A DNA stretch of 64,000 bases from an uncultured Prevotella sp. (GTDB taxonomy: Bacteria; Bacteroidota; Bacteroidia; Bacteroidales; Bacteroidaceae), in assembly GCA_905234815.1 (NCBI GenBank), contig CAJOIX010000003.1, positions 1 to 64,000 of the forward strand. The letters run 5' to 3'. The position numbers and the translations under genes were made by a program. Position 1 is the stretch's first letter, and each line of letters opens with the position of its first letter. Positions 37,561 to 44,955 of the stretch are shown here, piece by piece. Under the pieces are notes generated by a model, which saw only the letters and a list, made by a program, of their open reading frames with translations, was not told the DNA's origin and made no database searches.

Positions 37561-38350
37561 CCGTATCGAGTTCAAATAACATTGGTTCAGTTCTGTTGAG
37601 CACGGTCAACTGCACATCGGGGAAACGCTCCAGCGCACTGGCGGCACAACTGTAGGCAATTTCGGGGCGGTTGTTGTCGCGCGAGAGATGACAAAGCCAT
37701 ACGTGCTGGCAGCGTTCGGAAAGATAATCGCTCAGCGCCTGGGCACACGCAGCATTGCTCAAATGCCCGCGCGGACTCAATATGCGCCGTTTCAGCATCT
37801 CCGGATAACGGCCTGCGCGCAGCATTTCCTCATCGTGGTTCGACTCCAGCACCAGATAGTCGGCCTGACTTATTTCCTGACAGAGCTCTTCAGTGAGCTT
37901 TCCGCAATCGGTGATAATCACGAACCGGCGGCCTTCGTGGCTCAGCGTGTACGATACGCAGTCCCAACTGTCGTGGCTGACCTGCTGAACGCATATAGTA
38001 AACGCACCCAAGGTAAACTCATTGCCCACTGCCACCTCGCGACGCAGCTCGTAAGGAACCTTCGGATGGATGACCGGATTGTTGTCTATACCCTGAAACG
38101 TGCTATGGGTAGCATAAACAGGTATCTTATGGCGCGTGGCAAGTTTACCGGCCGTGCGGGCATGGTCGCCATGGTCGTGTGTGAGCAACAGCGCGTGGAT
38201 GTTATTCAGCGCGTGACCATAACGCCACAGCGTGCTCTTCATCGTGCGAATGCCAATGCCCGCATCAATCAAGAGCGACGTGCGACCGTCGCTCAGCAGA
38301 TAGCTGTTGCCACTGCTGCCACTGCCCAGTGAAAGAAACTTCAACTTCAT
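37556..38350 (-). CDS. YycJ/VicX-like metallo-beta-lactamase-fold hydrolase
   Basis: A 264-aa cytoplasmic MBL-fold protein. The metal-binding motif THDHGDHARTAG is near residue 57, and later ligands appear in VSHDSWDC, ITDCGKL and SNHDEEML. The opening KFLSLGSGSSGNSYL is typical of the YycJ family, which includes nucleases acting on DNA. The role is probably in DNA repair or processing. It is a single gene with a TAACTTTG promoter box and its own terminator. Confidence 0.88.
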   Translation of the reverse strand: MKLKFLSLGSGSSGNSYLLSDGRTSLLIDAGIGIRTMKSTLWRYGHALNNIHALLLTHDHGDHARTAGKLATRHKIPVYATHSTFQGIDNNPVIHPKVPYELRREVAVGNEFTLGAFTICVQQVSHDSWDCVSYTLSHEGRRFVIITDCGKLTEELCQEISQADYLVLESNHDEEMLRAGRYPEMLKRRILSPRGHLSNAACAQALSDYLSERCQHVWLCHLSRDNNRPEIAYSCAASALERFPDVQLTVLNRTEPMLFELDTE

Positions 38351-38358
38351 ACGAACTG

Positions 38359-38366
38359 CAAAGTTA
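38359..38366 (-). promoter_or_regulatory. YycJ-like gene -7 box
   Basis: TAACTTTG on the minus strand, only 9 nt before the start codon, implying a very short or absent leader. Confidence 0.45.
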
Positions 38367-38461
38367 TAAAAAAATTCATTCTTTGCAGTCGATCGGGCAT
38401 CGCATTTTCGTCGCCGCTCCTACAATTTTTCGGGCTTTCAGCACTTTTTCTTCCCCGTCGG

Positions 38462-39238
38462 TCACATCACCACGTCGAGCACCATCATCAGCGCAAAGCC
38501 AACGGCAAAACCAATCGTGCTGAGATTGGAGTGTTTGCCACTCGATGCCTCGGGAATCAACTCTTCCACCACTACATAGAGCATGGCTCCTGCCGCAAAG
38601 GCGAGCATATAGGGAAGCACCGGCATTAGCGCCGATGCCAGCAGCATCACGGCCAATGCGCCGATAGGTTCTACCACACCGCTGGCCGAGCCTATCAGGA
38701 AAGAGCGCCAACGGCTGTTGCCAGCGGCTCGCATCGGCATGGAAATGATGGCGCCTTCGGGAACATTCTGAATGGCAATACCTATCGCCACGGCCATGGC
38801 TGCCGCCGAAGATAACTGCGCTGCACCATGCTCGGCACCAGCAAACACCACACCCACGGCCATTCCCTCGGGCAGATTATGTATCGTCACGGCAAGCACC
38901 AGCATGGCGGTCTTTGACAAACGGGCACGCAGACCTTCGGGCTTGTCCGTGCCGATATGCAGGTGGGGCGTCAATTCGTCAACCAACAACAGGAAACCTA
39001 TGCCTAACAGAAAGCCCACCACTGCGGGAACAACAGCCCACTTGCCACTATCGCTCATCATCTCTATCGCGGGAATCAACAGTGACCACACCGATGCGGC
39101 CACCATTACGCCAGATGCAAAGCCAAGCAGAGACTTCTGCAGGCGATCCGAAAGCTCACCGTGAATAAAGAAAACAAAGGCTGAACCGAGCACAGTGCCT
39201 AACAGCGGAATGAGCAGGCCGATAAGAATTGTATCCAT
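38462..39238 (-). CDS. ZIP-family metal transporter (GufA-like)
   Basis: A 259-aa inner-membrane protein with about eight transmembrane segments. The metal-binding motifs TIHNLPEGMAVGV (near residue 128) and IQNVPEGAIISMP (near 160) are the hallmark of ZIP transporters that import Zn2+ or related ions. The variable loop contains DELTPHLHIG. The start at 39238 (MDTILIGLL) is preferred over an upstream Met without membrane character. It is a single gene with a TATTTTTG box about 30 nt upstream. Confidence 0.92.
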   Translation of the reverse strand: MDTILIGLLIPLLGTVLGSAFVFFIHGELSDRLQKSLLGFASGVMVAASVWSLLIPAIEMMSDSGKWAVVPAVVGFLLGIGFLLLVDELTPHLHIGTDKPEGLRARLSKTAMLVLAVTIHNLPEGMAVGVVFAGAEHGAAQLSSAAAMAVAIGIAIQNVPEGAIISMPMRAAGNSRWRSFLIGSASGVVEPIGALAVMLLASALMPVLPYMLAFAAGAMLYVVVEELIPEASSGKHSNLSTIGFAVGFALMMVLDVVM

Positions 39239-39265
39239 AGTTATCAATGAGGTGGTTACTTTTTG

Positions 39266-39273
39266 CAAAAATA
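39266..39273 (-). promoter_or_regulatory. ZIP gene -7 box
   Basis: TATTTTTG on the minus strand, 28 nt before the start codon. Confidence 0.5.
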
Positions 39274-39350
39274 CGAAAATTAAAAAGAAACAACCACCGA
39301 ACGAGAAATTTCCTTCGCTGGCCCAATCCGCCAGCGGGCCTGCCCCACTC

Positions 39351-39549
39351 TGCCACGGGCTGAGCTACATAAATGAAAAGACCGCAGCGTGAAAAAAATC
39401 TTTCGCTGCGGTCTTTTCTTTTGTGACTCCCGCGGGATTGACTTTCGTCCATCCCTTCCCTGCCACGGGCCGAGCTACACAAAAGAAAGACCGCAGCATG
39501 AAAGAAATCTTTCGCTGCGGTCTTTTCTTTTGTGACTCCCGCGGGATTC
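39351..39549 (-). repeat. 109-bp-period tandem duplication with tRNA-Arg 3' end and terminator
   Basis: Two similar ~90-bp blocks begin at 39351 and 39460. Each holds a D-arm-like stretch (GTAGCTC(A/G)GCCCGTGGC on the minus strand), a GC-rich hairpin (AGACCGCAGC with GCTGCGGTCT at 39379-39414 and 39488-39523), and the last 16 nt of a tRNA-Arg. In the right block this 16-mer is the 3' end of the intact tRNA; in the left it is an orphan at about 39422-39440. The hairpin near 39488-39523 is probably the tRNA terminator. Confidence 0.8.
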
Positions 39550-39606
39550 AAACCCACAACCTTCTGATCCGTAGTCAGATGCTCTATTCAGTTGAGCTAG
39601 GGAGCC
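39533..39606 (-). tRNA. tRNA-Arg (ACG)
   Basis: 74 nt. The acceptor stem GGCTCCC pairs with GGGAGTC (one G-U), the D-arm has AGCTCAACTGAATAGAGC, the anticodon loop is CTACGGA with anticodon ACG, and the T-arm is GTGGGTTTGAATCCCGC. The discriminator is A. CCA is not encoded. Confidence 0.95.
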
Positions 39607-39674
39607 AGCATATTAACCTTTTTGCGCCTCCATTTTTGGATTTGCGGTTGCAAAAGTAGTAAGATTTTTCGTTC

Positions 39675-40730
39675 CTACAAAACTTTTACAGAGTTTTTTT
39701 GAATTATTTTTTCACTCAGCTGGCTGAAATGACGCTTTCCTCTGGCATAGTACTGCCACAGAATGGAGTGCTGATGCTTCTCTTCGCAGCCGCTGATTCG
39801 GCGGTTTTGCTGTATGCGCTGGCGGTCACCTTCAAAATCTTTGCGCCACTGGCGATAAGCGCGCCGACCGCGGATAATGGCCATACAGTCGGCCAGATTC
39901 CGGTTGAGCAACAGCGTCTGCAAGGCTGCCAACAGGTCGAGCAGCAAACGGATGCGCATGGTGGAGGGCAATTCGTCGGCCGGCAGGTTCTTGTAGAGCA
40001 TGGTCAGATTGTTGCGGAAGTTGAGGAAAGTCTTCATGGGGTTTGACTTTGGCAGCGTGCCGCCACCCACATGATAAACCACACTGGCCGGTATGCAGGC
40101 CAATCGCCGCCCTGCCAACCGCAATCGCCAACAGAAATCTATTTCCTCCTGATGGGCAAAGAAGCGGGCATCGAGTCCGCCTACGGCAAAAAAGTCGTCG
40201 CGGCGTACCATCAGTGCCGCACCCGTTGCCCAGTGGATATCCACAATGTCGTCATATTGTCCGGCATCGCGTTCCACCGTATCGAAGATTCGCCCACGGC
40301 AGTAGGGATAGCCCCACTTATCAATGTAGCCGCCGGAGGCTCCTGCATATTCAAACGCAGAGCGATCGAAAATCGAGCGTAGCTTCGGCTGACAGGCAGC
40401 ATAGTCAGGGTGTTCGTCGAGAAATACTAACATCGGTTCCAACCAGCCTTCAGACACTTCTATATCGCTGTTGAGCAACAGCAGAAATTCTTCCTTCGTC
40501 TCCTGCAGGGCACGGTTGTAACCTTCGGCGAAGCCATAATTTTGGTCGAGCAGTATAAGCGGCAGCTGCGGATATTCGCGCCGCAGGAAGTCAACAGAAT
40601 CGTCGGTCGAAGCATTATCGGCAATATAGACCGTGGCCAGGTGCGACGAATGAGCCACCACCGAGGGCAGATATTTCTCCAGCATCTGCCGCCCGTTCCA
40701 GTTGAGAATGACGATTGCTATCCGTTTCAT
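39675..40730 (-). CDS. Family 2 glycosyltransferase (rhamnosyltransferase-like)
   Basis: A 351-aa GT-A glycosyltransferase with IAIVILNWNG at the N-terminus, DNASTDDS near residue 38, the metal-binding motif NSDIEV near 88 and a late FAHQEEIDFCWR segment (near 192), which includes the likely catalytic acid. This pattern is typical of rhamnosyl- or similar transferases for cell-surface polysaccharide. It begins 6 bp after mtaB on the same strand, so it shares that transcript. It ends just before the tRNA-Arg gene. Confidence 0.9.
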   Translation of the reverse strand: MKRIAIVILNWNGRQMLEKYLPSVVAHSSHLATVYIADNASTDDSVDFLRREYPQLPLILLDQNYGFAEGYNRALQETKEEFLLLLNSDIEVSEGWLEPMLVFLDEHPDYAACQPKLRSIFDRSAFEYAGASGGYIDKWGYPYCRGRIFDTVERDAGQYDDIVDIHWATGAALMVRRDDFFAVGGLDARFFAHQEEIDFCWRLRLAGRRLACIPASVVYHVGGGTLPKSNPMKTFLNFRNNLTMLYKNLPADELPSTMRIRLLLDLLAALQTLLLNRNLADCMAIIRGRRAYRQWRKDFEGDRQRIQQNRRISGCEEKHQHSILWQYYARGKRHFSQLSEKIIQKNSVKVL

Positions 40731-40736
40731 CTTGAT

Positions 40737-42080
40737 TTATTTTATAATTTCGGCCATGAGTGCCGTTGCGTCGGCATTGAAATTGCCGAGCCGCACACGC
40801 ACCAGCTGGTTGTCGAACTGTTCGTTCTGGACGCTGGCGGGCAGCTCCGCCCGCAGATAGTTGCGCGTAAAGCCGTGCATGGGCTTATCGGCGGCAGCCC
40901 GCTCGAAGAGCACTTCGGCCTCCTGGCCAATGTGCCGGGCGTAGAAAGCGTGAGTCTTTTTCTCGGAAAGCTGCAGCAATTCATGTGCGCGCCGTTTCTT
41001 CTCCTCGGGCGACACGATATAGGGGATGCGCAGTGCAGCCGTGCCTGGGCGCTCGCTATAGGGGAAGACATGGAGCTGGGTCACATCAAGCCCGCTCAGG
41101 AAGTCGAAACACTCTTGGAATAGTTCAGGTCGTTCGCCTCGCGTGCCCACCATCACATCCACGCCAATGAAAGCCTCGCGCATACGTTCCTTTATATAAT
41201 ATATTTTATGGGCGAACAATTCGGTGTTGTATCGGCGGTGCATCAGCCGCAACACTTCATCGCTACCACTCTGCAGGGGAATGTGGAAATGAGGCATAAA
41301 TGCACGGCTCTGGGCACAGAAATCTATGATCTCGTCGGTCAGGAGGTTGGGCTCGATACTCGAAATGCGGTATCGATGAATGCCTTCAACCTGATCCAAG
41401 GCGCGGAGCAAATCGAGAAAGTTCTCGCCCGTGGTCTGACCGAAATCGCCAATGTTCACACCGGTGAGCACGATTTCTTTTCCTCCCTCGCGCACCACCT
41501 GTTCAGCCTGTGCCACAAGCGACGCAATGCCGGGATTGCGCGAGAAACCACGGGCGAAGGGAATGGTGCAGTAGGTGCAGAAATAGTTGCAGCCGTCTTG
41601 TACCTTAAGGAAATACCGAGTGCGATTGCCGCGCGAACACGAAGGGGCGAACGATTGGATGTCCTTGGTCTGGCCCTGGGCTATGGAGCGCACCGCGGTC
41701 GATTGGCCACGGGCAATCAGCGCGTCGTGGAGATGCTGCACAAGATTGGCCTTTTCGTCCGAGCCGAGCACCAGATCAACACCGTCGATTCGGGCCACTT
41801 CCTTAGGTGACAGCTGGGCATAGCAACCAGTGACAACCACAAATGCGTCGGGATTTTCGCGCACCAGCCGCTTGATGATTTGCCGACACTTCTGATTGGC
41901 CACGGACGTGACCGAGCAGGTGTTGACCAAACAGAGGTCTGCCCCACCCGAATCTGACAGTGTCTCAACGCCCAGTTTTTCCAACTGCGCGGCAAACGAG
42001 GCCGTCTCTGAGAAATTCAGTTTGCAGCCTAACGTATAATAAAACGCCTTGCGTCCGTGAAAGAGTGAACTGTCAATCAT
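40737..42080 (-). CDS. mtaB: tRNA (t6A37) methylthiotransferase MtaB
   Basis: Radical-SAM enzyme that adds a methylthio group to t6A at position 37 of tRNAs reading ANN codons. The 447 aa show the N-terminal UPF0004 domain (TLGCKLNFSETASF near 16, further Cys in CLVNTCSV and VVTGCYAQL), the radical-SAM cluster motif CNYFCTYC (near 155) and a C-terminal TRAM domain (about 380-445). Its promoter box TACTTTTG lies 34 nt upstream. The glycosyltransferase gene follows after 6 bp. Confidence 0.93.
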   Translation of the reverse strand: MIDSSLFHGRKAFYYTLGCKLNFSETASFAAQLEKLGVETLSDSGGADLCLVNTCSVTSVANQKCRQIIKRLVRENPDAFVVVTGCYAQLSPKEVARIDGVDLVLGSDEKANLVQHLHDALIARGQSTAVRSIAQGQTKDIQSFAPSCSRGNRTRYFLKVQDGCNYFCTYCTIPFARGFSRNPGIASLVAQAEQVVREGGKEIVLTGVNIGDFGQTTGENFLDLLRALDQVEGIHRYRISSIEPNLLTDEIIDFCAQSRAFMPHFHIPLQSGSDEVLRLMHRRYNTELFAHKIYYIKERMREAFIGVDVMVGTRGERPELFQECFDFLSGLDVTQLHVFPYSERPGTAALRIPYIVSPEEKKRRAHELLQLSEKKTHAFYARHIGQEAEVLFERAAADKPMHGFTRNYLRAELPASVQNEQFDNQLVRVRLGNFNADATALMAEIIK

Positions 42081-42113
42081 TGCTAAATGCCGTCAATGTT
42101 TGAAACGACAGTA

Positions 42114-42121
42114 CAAAAGTA
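42114..42121 (-). promoter_or_regulatory. mtaB -7 box
   Basis: TACTTTTG on the minus strand, with a second, offset TACTTTG immediately upstream. Confidence 0.5.
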
Positions 42122-42256
42122 CAAAGTATTTTCGTATTTAGAGGTAGATAAAGGAGAAATCTTAAAAACGCGCAAATTTGCACATTTTCTAAACTATTGA
42201 TTTTCAACTATTTGCGAAAAAGTTACAAAAAAGTTTGAAAAATTTATTAAAAAAAA

Positions 42257-42287
42257 CTTGCAGGTATCGAAAAAGTCCTTACCTTTG
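42257..42287 (+). promoter_or_regulatory. Promoter of the 52-aa lipoprotein gene
   Basis: CTTG (42257-42260), 19 nt, TACCTTTG (42280-42287), a close consensus match in an A-rich context. The leader is about 45 nt. Confidence 0.7.
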
Positions 42288-42341
42288 CAGCGTTGTTTAT
42301 AACACAATTGATTGTTTTACAGATTTAAAAGCAAAAAGAAA

Positions 42342-42500
42342 ATGAAGAAATTGGTATTCATGTTCGTAGCTATCGCAGCCATCTCTTTCGCTTCTTGCGG
42401 ACAGAAGGCTCAGGAAGCTCCTGCTGCTGACACTGACACTGTAGTTGTTGACACTGTTGACACTGTTGCCCCTGCAGCTGTTGATTCTGTAGCTGAATAA
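42342..42500 (+). CDS. Very small acidic lipoprotein
   Basis: A 52-aa ORF: signal peptide MKKLVFMFVAIAAISFAS, lipobox FASC, then a mature chain of about 34 residues (CGQKAQEAPAAD...) with repeated (D)TV and Ala-Pro, strongly acidic. The ATG has a strong promoter upstream and a terminator downstream, so it is a stand-alone gene. Function unknown. Analogy with abundant small lipoproteins of other bacteria (structural or spacer roles) is only a suggestion. The mature chain has no globular character. Confidence 0.8.
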   Translation: MKKLVFMFVAIAAISFASCGQKAQEAPAADTDTVVVDTVDTVAPAAVDSVAE

Positions 42501-42528
42501 TTCGTAGGTTACGAATTCGAACAGAGAA

Positions 42529-42563
42529 AACCGCTAGGCCATAAGCCCAGCGGTTATTTTTTT
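42529..42563 (+). terminator. Terminator of the small lipoprotein gene
   Basis: AACCGCT/AGCGGTT stem with additional inner pairing (GGC/GCC), then TATTTTTTT. Confidence 0.88.
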
Positions 42564-42579
42564 GCCTTTTTGCAAGCAG

Positions 42580-42742
42580 TGATTTTCAAGACTGAATTCA
42601 TTCAATTTCAAAAGCTATGCTTTTAGGCGCTAAAAGCATAGCTTTTGGAAGGCAAAAGGATAGCTTTTGGAGCGCAAAAGGATAGCTTTTGGAGCGCAAA
42701 AGCATAGCTTTTGAAAACCGATTTGCAATCTGTTGAAAATCA
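42580..42742. repeat. 22-bp-period palindrome element, copy 4 (most complete)
   Basis: Five units start at 42610, 42632, 42654, 42676 and 42698: one forward, four inverted (third and fourth with GGATAG). Spacers are ggcgct, gaaggc, gagcgc and gagcgc. Borders TGATTTTCA (42580-42588) and TGAAAATCA (42734-42742) are exact reverse complements, 21 and 20 bp from the outer units. Confidence 0.93.
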
Positions 42743-42767
42743 GCAAGATACAAATACAAAAAAAAAC

Positions 42768-43589
42768 TTACTTGAAATAAGCCAGCGCTGCCCCGATGGC
42801 AGTAGAAAATTCGCTGTGCTTAGGTATGATAAATTTCACGCCGAAGAGTTTTTCCAGACCAGGGAACACATCTTTACACTGCGGCAGCCGCGTGAGATTT
42901 CCAATCAACACAAAATCTTTTATGTCCAAGCCGATGGCCGAGAGGATGGTGGCTGAGCCAATGGTCTGCAGCGTGGTGGTGATCAGACCCAAGGCAATGT
43001 CCTCGCGTGTGGCGTTGCTCTTGGCATTGGCAAAGAGCGAGGCCGTGGCATTCTGCGGCAGTCCGGGCAATGCCGACGGGCTGATATCGCCTATCTGCAC
43101 GTCGATGTTTTTCAAATCGCCCTGCATGGCCAGCGATGTCACTTGCTTGATATCGTCGGTCTTGAGCATAATGCGCGACAGTCCGGCCAGCATACCGCCG
43201 CCCAGTCCCAAACCGCCAATGCGGCGAATACCGTTTTCATCGCACTGTACGATGCTGGTGCCGGTGCCCATGCTCACCACGAGCATACGCTCCAGATTGG
43301 TGTCGTACTGCGCACCCAGGCCGTCGGCCAGAAATTCTTCCACCCGTCGCGTTGGACAGTCGTACACGTTCTCCTGTATATATGCCGACCCTACGCCGGT
43401 GAGCATCACTTGCTGCACGTCGGAAATGGCTATCTCATTGTCGTGCAAAAACTTACCAAAGGCACCATAGAGCGATGTAACCGGATCGGTGGCGGTGATG
43501 CGCAAGGGTGAAAGGATTTTCTTCTGCTCGTTCAGCCCAACTATCTTGGTCGTGCTGATACCCACGTCGATACCTAAAATAAATTTCAT
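42768..43589 (-). CDS. Type II pantothenate kinase-like protein
   Basis: A 273-aa ASKHA-fold kinase. The phosphate-1 motif GIDVGISTTKIVG is at residues 4-16, a phosphate-2-like SMGTGTSIV near 108 and an adenosine-type motif IGNLTRLPQ near 228. The family (Fumble/type II PanK) phosphorylates pantothenate in CoA synthesis, but some members act on related substrates. The Met at 43589 is used; the frame upstream is not conserved-looking. It converges on the lipoprotein gene with repeat element 4 between them. A TATCTTTG box lies 32 nt upstream. Confidence 0.85.
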   Translation of the reverse strand: MKFILGIDVGISTTKIVGLNEQKKILSPLRITATDPVTSLYGAFGKFLHDNEIAISDVQQVMLTGVGSAYIQENVYDCPTRRVEEFLADGLGAQYDTNLERMLVVSMGTGTSIVQCDENGIRRIGGLGLGGGMLAGLSRIMLKTDDIKQVTSLAMQGDLKNIDVQIGDISPSALPGLPQNATASLFANAKSNATREDIALGLITTTLQTIGSATILSAIGLDIKDFVLIGNLTRLPQCKDVFPGLEKLFGVKFIIPKHSEFSTAIGAALAYFK

Positions 43590-43736
43590 TTTCGGGAAAT
43601 GTTCAATTTGTTTCAAAGGCCAAAGATAGAAAGAAATTGGCGATTAACCATCATTTCGGGGCAAACAAATCTGAACGGCACAAAAAAAATACAAGAAAAC
43701 AACCGCCTTTGGTCTGATTTTCTTGCATCTGCGATG

Positions 43737-43809
43737 AGCGGTAGACGAGGTTCGAACTCGCGACCCCCAGCTTGGGAAGCTAGTGCTCTGCCAACTGAGC
43801 TACTACCGC
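43737..43809 (-). tRNA. tRNA-Gly (CCC)
   Basis: 73 nt; acceptor GCGGTAG with CTACCGC, D-arm AGCTCAGTTGGCAGAGC, anticodon loop TTCCCAA, T-arm GCGAGTTCGAACCTCGT. Discriminator T, no encoded CCA. It lies 4 nt after tRNA-Thr and is probably processed from the same transcript. Confidence 0.95.
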
Positions 43810-43813
43810 AAAG

Positions 43814-43886
<73 letters not shown>

Positions 43887-43977
43887 AAAAGTTTTCACGG
43901 CGAAACACGCGCTGCGCATTTCGGAGGGCAAAGGTATATATAATTTGGGAAATGGAAAAATTTAAAATTGTAAAAAT

Positions 43978-44775
43978 TTATTTTTTCACAGACATCATGC
44001 CAGCACTGGAGAGCTGCGACTGGCGAAAGGCAGCCAGCGTCAATGCCGTGGCCGTGCCTACATTCAGGCTCTCTGGCCACTGCTTGTCGGCTGGGAACCG
44101 AGGTATCAGCAGTTTGTGCGTAAGCAGGGCGCGCACCTCGGCCGAGATGCCGTTGCCCTCGTTGCCCATGACGACCACTCCGCCGGCAGTCAGGTCGGTT
44201 GCATAGAGGTTCTCGCCGTCAAGCACGGTACCATAAACAGGGGTCTCGGCAGGAAGTTGCTTTAACCATGCCGGCAGATTGACATATTGCACCGATACGC
44301 GCGCCAAGCTGCCCATGGATGCCTGCACCACCTTCGGATTGAACACATCGGCCGTATCGAGCGAGCAAACCAAGTGCTCCACGCCGAACCAATCGGCCGT
44401 GCGAAGAATCGTGCCCAAATTGCCCGGATCCTGCACACCGTCGAGCGCAAGTATCAGCTTCGAGCGCTGCGCAATGGGCGACGCCGAATCATGAGGAGAG
44501 ACCTTGCGCGACTGGCGAAACACCGCCAACACCTCTTGCGGAGCCTGAAGCAGCGAGATGCGCTGCAGCTCGTCGGGCGAAACGGCAATGCGCTCGCCAC
44601 CAGTAGCATGGGCATCCAGCCAAGCCGGCAGCGCCACAATCAGTTCGGGCTCAAAGACAGCAAGCAGTTCTTCAACCACCTTACGGCCCTCAGCCACAAA
44701 CAATCCTGTTTCGCGGCGGTACTTCTTCTGCGCCAGCGAACGGATGAGTTTTATTTTCGGTTTACTCAACATCAT
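43978..44775 (-). CDS. SpoU/TrmH-family RNA 2'-O-methyltransferase
   Basis: A 265-aa SPOUT methyltransferase. After an N-terminal substrate-binding part (KIKLIRSLAQKKYRRETGLFVAEG, residues ~8-30) come the three SpoU motifs: NLGTILRTADWFG (near 137), a middle DVFNPKVVQASMGSLARV (near 162) and VVMGNEGNGIS (near 213). It modifies a ribose in rRNA or tRNA; the target is unknown. It is divergent from tamL, with 180 bp between the two start codons. A second ATG lies directly after the first. Confidence 0.92.
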   Translation of the reverse strand: MMLSKPKIKLIRSLAQKKYRRETGLFVAEGRKVVEELLAVFEPELIVALPAWLDAHATGGERIAVSPDELQRISLLQAPQEVLAVFRQSRKVSPHDSASPIAQRSKLILALDGVQDPGNLGTILRTADWFGVEHLVCSLDTADVFNPKVVQASMGSLARVSVQYVNLPAWLKQLPAETPVYGTVLDGENLYATDLTAGGVVVMGNEGNGISAEVRALLTHKLLIPRFPADKQWPESLNVGTATALTLAAFRQSQLSSAGMMSVKK

Positions 44776-44928
44776 ACCCTTGTTTATACGTTATGTTGCG
44801 GGAGCGTGGGAGCGCGGAGCACCACTCAACAGTAGAGGAAGCGGAACTTCCAAAACATCAAATCCCTTATTTTTGGCAAAAGTACAAAATTGTTAGGGCT
44901 TTCAGGCGGCTGTTTGAAGAGATTTTTT

Positions 44929-44936
44929 TATTTTTG
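44929..44936 (+). promoter_or_regulatory. tamL -7 box
   Basis: TATTTTTG, 19 nt before the GTG start chosen for tamL. Confidence 0.45.
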
Positions 44937-44955
44937 CAGAAATAAACACGCAGCC

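Noticed and set aside
39422-39440. Attachment site of a genomic island at tRNA-Arg
   Set aside because: The copy of the tRNA end is only 109 bp away inside a larger duplication, and no integrase is present; kept only as an alternative in the findings.
39156-39557. 134-codon ORF downstream of tRNA-Arg
   Set aside because: It covers the duplicated terminator blocks and the ZIP gene start; its repeated peptides come from the 109-bp DNA repeat.
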